DNA of 64,000 nt. It comes from Chrysomallon squamiferum. Taxonomy: Eukaryota; Mollusca; Gastropoda; Neomphalida; Peltospiridae. The position numbers were made by a program, and so were the translations under genes. Below, in pieces: positions 56,730-64,000 of the stretch. The stretch covers positions 6,158,161-6,222,160 of the forward strand of contig CM022670.1 in NCBI GenBank assembly GCA_012295275.1, written 5' to 3'. How positions within the stretch are numbered: position 1 is the stretch's first letter; the number at the start of each line of letters is the position of its first letter. The notes beneath the pieces are model-generated. The model was given only the letters and a program-made list of their open reading frames with translations, searched no databases and had not been told where the DNA came from.

Positions 56730-57115
56730 AACCGAAAGTGAACGATAACATGCAATTTCCGCACCATGTCACGTGATCCGCCATATTGATTTGCACGTGC
56801 AGGACATAGCTCCCAGGAGAGACGGAAATAAAGTGTCGGAAATATTGTTGCTCGGCTGATGGCGACATTTCTATAATTACTGTGTTTGCGGACAGCACAG
56901 TGCCAATATCAAAGAGAGAAAACAATCAGCCCATCAAAGTATGATTTCCCCTCCACGCGAGCACGTGCGACGCGCGAGAGGCCAAGACGAAAGATGATAT
57001 ATTTTTTTTTTTCCACAATTGCCTTTTCGCAAAATCTGCAAATCGCAGGTGTTGGAAGTGAGGGTGTTAATAGATTGGTCGTGTGGCTGTACGCCATACC
57101 AGCGTAATCCACGAG
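56730..57115. other. Unique GC-richer island with motif clusters
   Basis: About 380 bp of complex sequence between two triplet arrays. Motif-like elements include gtcacgtga and gcacgtgc E-boxes, acaatcagcccatcaaag (SOX/TCF-like) and caggtgttggaag (T-box-like). No convincing exon was found. It may be an enhancer or an unrecognised promoter. Confidence 0.35.
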
Positions 57116-57479
57116 AAAGACAACTCAATGTTTTAATCTGCTGCTGCGAGTAGAACGAAAATCAAGCAGAAAATAAAATACTGAGGTAATAAAATGTTCT
57201 CCCTGTTAATACAGTAGAGATTGGGAAAAAAGATTTTTCGAAATAACATTGATAATAATAGTAACAATCGTATTAGAACGACAAGTGTGTTTTAATTAAT
57301 GCGAGACAGATTGAAGTTTACTTTAGAGGGATAATCGCGATTTGGTTTTATTTATTTAAGATCTAAGTTTTTGTGTAAACCTGACTAACAGTACACACGC
57401 TAACGTCATGTTCTGAATTATATGTGAATCTGAAATTCAGCTGTGCTGTTATGATCATTGTAAGATTAGGAATAAAATT

Positions 57480-57980
57480 AACTACTGTTGCTGCTGCTAC
57501 CACTACTACCACTGCTACTACTATCACAGTTGTCACTACTAATAATACTCCAATTACAACAACTGATAATGCTATTACTACTGCTACTACTACTGCTATT
57601 ACCACTACTACCAGTGCAACTACTATCTCATTAATTACTACTAATTATACTCCAATTACAGCTACTGTTACTGCTATTACTGCTTCTACTATTTCTACTA
57701 TTATTACCATTACTACTACTGTTACTACTACTACTGCTACTAACATTACCATTACTATTATTACTATTACAACTGCTGCTAGTACTTTTACTACTGTTAC
57801 TTGACTATTACTGCTGCTTCTAATCCGACTACTACTACTCTACTACTACCAATTAATATTACTACTACTGTTGCTACTGTTTCTGTTACTATAATACTAC
57901 AGTTATAAGTTTTATTATAAATATTACCTATGCTCTACTGCTACTACTATTATTACTTTTACCACTGCCTTTATTATTTT
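57480..57980. repeat. ACT/GCT triplet region
   Basis: About 500 bp of interrupted ACT, GCT and ATT triplets. It is open for 126 codons on the + strand as a Thr/Ile/Ala-rich frame, but the same property holds in several frames and on both strands. Confidence 0.85.
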
Positions 57981-58559
57981 ATTTTTATTTACTAATACTA
58001 ATGTTAAGAAATCCATTAATTACCCCAAACCTGTTACACTTACATATTACAGTCAACCTTTATTAATAGCAAAAATTGATCCTAGTTAAAATAAAGAAAT
58101 CAACAGGAAACACACAAAACATATTTACATAATTACATAAAAACTGTTTTTCTAAATTATTAAATATAAATCGAGTAATTTGATATTTATGACATTTTGT
58201 TTTCTTTCTTTCTTTTTATTTTATTTAAACATTTAAGGCTTTGTTTTTATGTATTTCTATTTGTAATAATTTGATTTATGTATTTATTTTTAATTAACAT
58301 AAATAAACAAAAATAAATAAAAACTTTCTAATGAAAACGAAAATATAAATAAAACTAAAGAAAAAAAAAATAAAAGGAAAAGAAAACAAATGTGAAGTAA
58401 AAAGAGAAAAGTAAGAAAGAAAAGAAAACATAATGATCAATAAAAAAAAAAATAAAAAAATAAAAATAATAAAATAAAAAATAATAATAATGGGGAAAAT
58501 GAACAACAATAAAAAAAAAAAAAACACAACGTTTTGTACAACCAGGAACCCAAACATAC

Positions 58560-58800
58560 GTGATTTAACGAAATGATCATCGTTCAAGCCGAACTTACCC
58601 GATGACATACGTTAATGATTTCGTGAAGCGTAAACCAGTGAACCGCGAATTATCGGCAATTGACGGCGTGAGACGAGTGCGCGCACGGCTAGTAATGGCT
58701 CGTTTTCATAGCCGGCCACTCGCCTACACAATACACTGCCATATGTTCACACCAAGATCTCTTCCCGTAATGGCAAATATTAAACCAATTTAATTATTGC
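58560..58800. other. Unique GC-richer island
   Basis: About 240 bp of complex, CpG-containing sequence (gacggcgtgagacgagtgcg) with homeodomain-type cores (gttaatgattt, agtaatggc). A 63-codon open frame starts here (ATG at 58602) but has no recognisable similarity. Confidence 0.3.
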
Positions 58801-59160
58801 AGTAAATGAGCTGAAGTCTCAATTGGAAACATTCAGTTCACGTTCTCTAGGATCACCTTTAAATCATTTTTGTTTTAGCTAATTATACACGTTTAACAAT
58901 CCTTGCTTTTCTTGCCATTGCAATTATAATTTTTTTTTTTTTTTGTTTTGAAACTAAACTTTCATCTGGACATCAATAAACATATGTACACTTATATATA
59001 TATAGCGAGTTGGACAGACATATAGATAGATACAGAGACATTCACAAATTCAGGACAAAATGTCAAAAATATTTCTAATTTTTTGTAGTTTATGTCATAT
59101 GAAAACAAATAATGGAAAAAAAATGAGCAAAAATTAAATTAGAACATGACAGGAGACACA

Positions 59161-59206
<46 letters not shown>

Positions 59207-60034
59207 CAGACTCACGTGTAAACTATGGGTTGGTAAACTGAACAATAAAACGTTATTAATTAATATTATTATTTAAACAAATAAAAACAGATGTTTATTT
59301 TTCAATATATTTGTATCATTATATCCAAAACACGAAAAAAAATGATATTAAGCAAGTGTTATAAAATATGATTATTTTACTTTACTCTGTCATAAATATA
59401 CAACGAAAACTTCAAGAATCTGCAAATAAACATTTTTTTTGGTTATAGTTATTTATTATGAAATCATGAGCAATAAGGACTGAAAACAGTATTTGTTACA
59501 TACACTCAGAGAAAAAAAAAATAAAAAAATAAAAAAATAAAAAGAATTAACAATAAAACTATAAATGTCTGAGAATTTCTAATTATAAGCATATCTTGTG
59601 CAATTTTAGTTTTCGTTCATAACATTCCTGCTGCAAATAATTTATGACTAATCACTGCTGTATTTTATACGAAAATAAAAATTTTAATTTTTAAATATAT
59701 TACAAAAGTTCATCGATCAGAAAATGTTCATAATTTATTTTAGTTTCTTTTATTGTTTTCAAAATGAACAATGAAAATTATATTATATAATATATATATA
59801 TATATATAGATATTATTTTTTTATTGTGAAAGAGCTGAACAAACATGTAAAAGCATATTATGTTTGTGTTTTATTGAAGGTATAAAAAAAATGATTAGCT
59901 GTTAGTGTTTGACAATTATTGCGTGCAGCGTTCTCTGAAAGTCGAGATTTCTGTTCTAACACAGCAACAGTGAAAACTAGAATTAATTATGAGAAGTGCT
60001 TTTATTGTTTTCAATTCCCGAATGTAATATTCCA

Positions 60035-60037
<3 letters not shown>
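58801..60037. other. AT-rich region without recognised genes
   Basis: Contains a (CA)n run at about 59158-59205, a (TA)n run at about 59789-59808 and AAAT-rich stretches. Nothing else could be supported. Confidence 0.5.

Positions 60038-60119
<82 letters not shown>
60038..60119. repeat. Long (GA)n microsatellite
   Basis: A perfect GA run of about 82 bp. The Arg-Glu repeat in the open frame around it is an artefact. Confidence 0.98.
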
Positions 60120-60124
<5 letters not shown>

Positions 60125-60440
60125 GACAAAGAGATCTAAATTAGAATTTTCTGCAAAGCTCTGCGCTTCTCGTGGGACAGCTAGGATCAGAAATAGCTAC
60201 ATTACTTGTAAGTTAATCTGGATTAAGCGTTCACTTTTCTGAGCTGACGAACGAAATTTCACGAACAAATTTCTCGACATGTTATGGAACCATAGGGTGT
60301 CATTTGACGTTAATTAGTCTGTCAAACCCTAATCAGACTGGGTCGAGTCAGACGGCGAACAAACAGCATGATTCGCCAGCATCTTTCCAGTGTCAAATTT
60401 CAATCACCGTCGTCGCCATCTTGGACAAACTAATACGACA
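60120..60440. other. Unique GC-richer island
   Basis: Complex sequence, densest at 60295-60425, with clustered homeodomain/TALE-like cores (gttaattagt, ctaatcag, tgtcaaa, atttgacg) and a CpG-rich end (caccgtcgtcgccatcttgg). It could be a regulatory element. Confidence 0.35.
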
Positions 60441-61121
60441 AACAAATTCTAAAACCGTAAATTATGTCAAAAAAACAAACAAACAAATAATAATAAAATA
60501 AAAATAAAAATAAGAAAATAATAAAATTTATTTTTATATCTTCTTTGTTTTCCATTGCTGAAACATTCCAAGAATTATTGGGCTTTCATTTGTCTGCGTG
60601 GTTGCTGTTTCGTATTGTAAAGCTATACTTTCGTATTCTATAGCCATAGTTTCGTATTCTATAACCGCAGTTTCGCCAATATGAAGCATAAGCTTTGATG
60701 AATTCTCGCGGGACGTTCTTTAGTCTGTTTTTTTTAGTTTTGTATGTGGTAATCGATGGTGGTAAGGTTTAGTTGTGAGAGAAAGGCTCGTTTCTGCACA
60801 GTATTGACTTGACTATGCTAATCAGAATTAGACCTAGATACAGCTTAATATAGAAATTTAAATACCAACAGTATTATATTCTCGATACCTTTCACTAGGT
60901 CGTTCTTTTAGGTTTGCAAGTTTTATTTATTTAGATCTTTGTACTTATCATATTTTTTTTCTGAAATTTAAAACAAAAAAGGTGGGAAAACCGTACCAAA
61001 CAACAACAACAACAACAACAAAAAAAACCTATTGTTTAAAATGTTATTAAAAGAAGGTCATATGTAACTGAATCATCATGAAATCATTTTGTACAGATAT
61101 ATATATATATATATATATATT

Positions 61122-61175
<54 letters not shown>

Positions 61176-61200
61176 CATAATACTAAAAACAATCATAAAA
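60441..61200. other. Region without recognised genes
   Basis: A short imperfect repeat (gtttcgtattctatagcc-type) occurs three times at about 60607-60673. A (TA)n-(GA)n compound microsatellite occupies 61098-61169. Nothing else could be supported. Confidence 0.5.
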
Positions 61201-61410
61201 TGATCTGTTGGCGATCTTGTCAAAATGGCGGCACCCCATGCTAGGAAGCGCGCGATGCAGGTGGCTGGCGGGAAAACTCTCGTGTCGGAATACTGTAGCT
61301 AATTTCCTCTCGACTTCCTGCCAACAGCGTGATCGTTACAGGCGCCGTGGTTGTTGCAAATTATCACAACTTCCTACATTAAAGCGATTTTCTTTGTGAC
61401 AAATATCGAG
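61201..61410. other. GC-rich island with YY1-like AAAATGGCGGC
   Basis: caaaatggcggc at 61221-61232 is the core of the YY1-type promoter motif, which often overlaps start codons. The ATG here opens a 24-codon frame beginning MAAPHARKRAMQVAGGKTLV and ending at TAA. The following CpG-rich 150 bp could be a promoter/first exon of a + strand gene outside the window, but no donor in phase is convincing. Confidence 0.3.
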
Positions 61411-62846
61411 ATGGCACACAACTGGAAGCAGACGAACACAACTGGACGCAGACGAATACAAATGTCGGACAGTGATAATGGTCACTTTCAGATGACCAAG
61501 ATAACATCTACTAAATGATTTTTGATTGATTTATGTTTTCTCTAAGACACTCCATAGAAATAACAGCAAATAAACCACAGAGTAATGCTGATGTCTTAGT
61601 GAAGTGTTATATTATGTGAAAATAGATATCAGCGCTTTGATAGAAATTAATTTAAAAACTAATGCAGAAATATGTCCTACAACAACAATAACGACAACTA
61701 TATACAAATAATAAGAAGAACAATAAATAAATAAATAAATAAATTAAAATGACAACAAACAAACATATAAATAAATAAATAAATAAATATATTTACCCAC
61801 CCCCAAAAAAACAACAGACAACTCAAGCAACAAATGGTTTTCAGTGATTAATAATCAGTTTAAAACTTGTTTAAATTATTTTACTTATCTTTGAATCATA
61901 AGTAATATATATATGTGTGAGTAATCTTCTTTTGTTGTTTTCCTAAATTTATTTATTTAATTTATGTGATTATTTTCAAACTTCCATTATGATGTGAAAG
62001 TTTCTAGCCAGAGAGGACAAACTTGGTACAGATTGCTAGAGGAATTCTAACTGGCCACAAGATCGCTATAGATTTCACTCTGTGACTATATTTTTACTTG
62101 ACAGGAATTTTACATTCATACAATTTTAACCATTTTTTTTTTTTTTTTTTTAAATTAAAAAAAAATATTTTTATTTCGGTTTAACAACTTAATTTCTTAT
62201 TATAGGCATGGTACGAACAATGTACTACAAGTAATACAGGAACCAACCGCTGTATATAATACGAAAACCAAAGTTAGTATTTTTGATTTTTTAAAATTTT
62301 ATTATTATTATTATTATTATTAAAAAAAAAAAAAAAAAAAATTAATTAGTTTGTGTTTTTGTGTGTGTGAGTGAGTGTGTGTGCGTGTGTGTAACATTCT
62401 ATATATAAATAATACAATTAATCTTTCACCGTCTACAGGCAATTTTCTTCAATCACGCAAAAAAAAAAAAAAAAAAAAAACCCTCAACGTTTTCTGAATA
62501 ACTAACAATCTTCTTTACTCACGTTCTTATGATAATTTTAACATTTTATATACGTATATATTGTTGTGTATTTCGCTCGCTCTCACTCTCCTATAACTAA
62601 CACAACTTACCTGACTTACATCGTCACAATGTAACATTTTCAAATAAAACCTCTTACAGCGGTAAACACAAACAATTTCACACAATACAACATTAACTGC
62701 ACCTTATTTCTGTTGAAGTATGTGATATACGATCTAAAAATATCTTATGAATGACATCAAACAATTAAATGACGTCACCTAATTTAAACAGATCTTAAGA
62801 ACCTTTGACTATTCTTTTCCACACTCTCCAAATGTAAGTGTCTATA

Positions 62847-62877
<31 letters not shown>

Positions 62878-63380
62878 TTATTATTTATTACTGTTTTCAT
62901 ATTGTACACAGACAGTAATATATATATATATATATATATATGTACATAATGCTATGAATTATTCATCGAATTTAAATTTAGTTCATTATGGGGATACAGA
63001 GAGACAGACATCCTATTAAAATATTCATATATTGTGTCTGTTTGTATTTATGTATCAAGTAAACTGTTTATTTATCTGTGTATGCATGTATGCCTACATG
63101 TGTCTGTATGTCTGTGTGTACAATATAAAAACAATTATAAATAATAATAAATCCATGTTTTACGGAATTAAGAGAAATAAAAAATTCATTTAGCAAAACA
63201 TATATAATAATACATCTCGTATATAATAATAATAAATGACAGTATGCTTAATAATATTTTAAATCAAAAGAAGAGAGAACAATTTTTAAAATTTTGATCG
63301 AAATTTCGTAAAAATGTTTTAGAAATAAATGACTAATTTCTTTTAAACAAATTTACATATATTATTGTTATTTCTGTTTA
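61411..63380. other. AT-rich region without recognised genes
   Basis: Contains AAAT runs at about 61720-61790, poly(T) and poly(A) tracts at about 62132-62166, 62322-62341 and 62459-62480, and TA/GT repeats at about 62847-62878 and 62918-62941. No gene or RNA gene was recognised. Confidence 0.5.
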
Positions 63381-63382
63381 TG

Positions 63383-63457
<75 letters not shown>
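63383..63457. repeat. (AAT)n-(ATT)n perfect inverted repeat
   Basis: An (AAT)n array of about 35 bp runs straight into an (ATT)n array of about 40 bp, forming a nearly perfect palindrome with no spacer, able to fold as a hairpin or cruciform. Confidence 0.95.
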
Positions 63458-63460
<3 letters not shown>

Positions 63461-63497
63461 TAATTTATTTATTATTAGTTTATTACTATCATCATTC

Positions 63498-63531
<34 letters not shown>

Positions 63532-63855
63532 GAGTTGATGGTTATACAATCGGTCATACACACATATAATTATGTGTAAACAGATAATTGGTGACGATGA
63601 TTTAAAAACAACAACACTAACAGCAACAACTAAAAACAATAACTACGATAGAAGAAATTAAATGAAAAAAAAAAAAAAAAAAAAAATAATAAACATAGCA
63701 ATATGTATTTCTGAAAGTCTAGCACAGATCAGAATTTTTTATTTGAAATTATGCAGCCGAATTTGGGATAAAAAACTAGCAAAAGAATGTTCAGTCATAA
63801 TCAAAAATAAATAAGAAATTAACAAAATACCAACAACAACAACAACAATAGTATT

Positions 63856-63856
<1 letters not shown>

Positions 63857-63890
<34 letters not shown>

Positions 63891-63938
63891 TAATAATGAT
63901 GATATAATAATAATGATGATAATATAATAATAATGATG

Positions 63939-63989
<51 letters not shown>

Positions 63990-63990
63990 G
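63857..63990. repeat. (AAT)n / (GAT)n triplet array at the window end
   Basis: About 130 bp of AAT triplets with scattered GAT and ATA interruptions. It continues almost to the last base of the window. Confidence 0.93.
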
Positions 63991-64000
63991 CAAAAATTAA

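Noticed and set aside
57424-57804. 126-codon Thr/Ile/Ala-rich frame resembling a mucin or ice-binding protein
   Set aside because: It is the translation of an interrupted ACT/GCT triplet array and is open on both strands.

Overview
The window is eukaryotic nuclear DNA. Genes are split into many short exons with GT-AG (twice GC-AG) introns, the sequence is very AT-rich, and introns and intergenic DNA are full of microsatellites and small tandem repeats. Protein similarity and intron density suggest a bilaterian invertebrate, probably a lophotrochozoan and possibly a mollusc. That taxonomic guess is inference; no marker in the window fixes it.

Four protein-coding genes can be rebuilt completely, exon by exon, with an unbroken reading frame. 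(1) DELE1, + strand, 175-7940, 10 coding exons, 582 aa: a mitochondrial Sel1-repeat stress-signalling protein. (2) EXOSC9 (RRP45), + strand, 11831-18170, 14 coding exons, 464 aa: a core subunit of the RNA exosome. (3) Cyclin A (CCNA2-type), - strand, 19934-23593, 9 coding exons, 428 aa, convergent with EXOSC9. (4) RAD50, - strand, 32855-51693, 38 coding exons, 1283 aa: the ATPase/zinc-hook subunit of the MRN DNA-repair complex. The tail-to-tail EXOSC9/cyclin A pair is the same arrangement as human 4q27 and is probably ancestral microsynteny.

Between cyclin A and RAD50 (23.6-32.8 kb) there is about 9 kb with long microsatellites, one orphan coding-like 3' exon (25360-25455, - strand), a TATA-type promoter candidate near 26.8 kb and a decayed transposase-like fragment near 30.0 kb. 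From 51.7 kb to the end (12 kb) I find no gene. It is mostly trinucleotide and dinucleotide arrays, broken by several GC-richer, non-repetitive islands (about 54.0, 55.7, 56.9, 58.7, 60.3 and 61.3 kb) that could be regulatory elements or unplaced exons.

No unknown multi-gene system was found. The most unusual pattern is in the introns: at least seven carry tandem repeats or displaced copies whose unit includes, or starts at, the gene's own 5' splice site, so that rows of decoy donor sites lie just downstream of the real one. Two introns, one in EXOSC9 and one in RAD50, need GC donors to keep the protein in frame.
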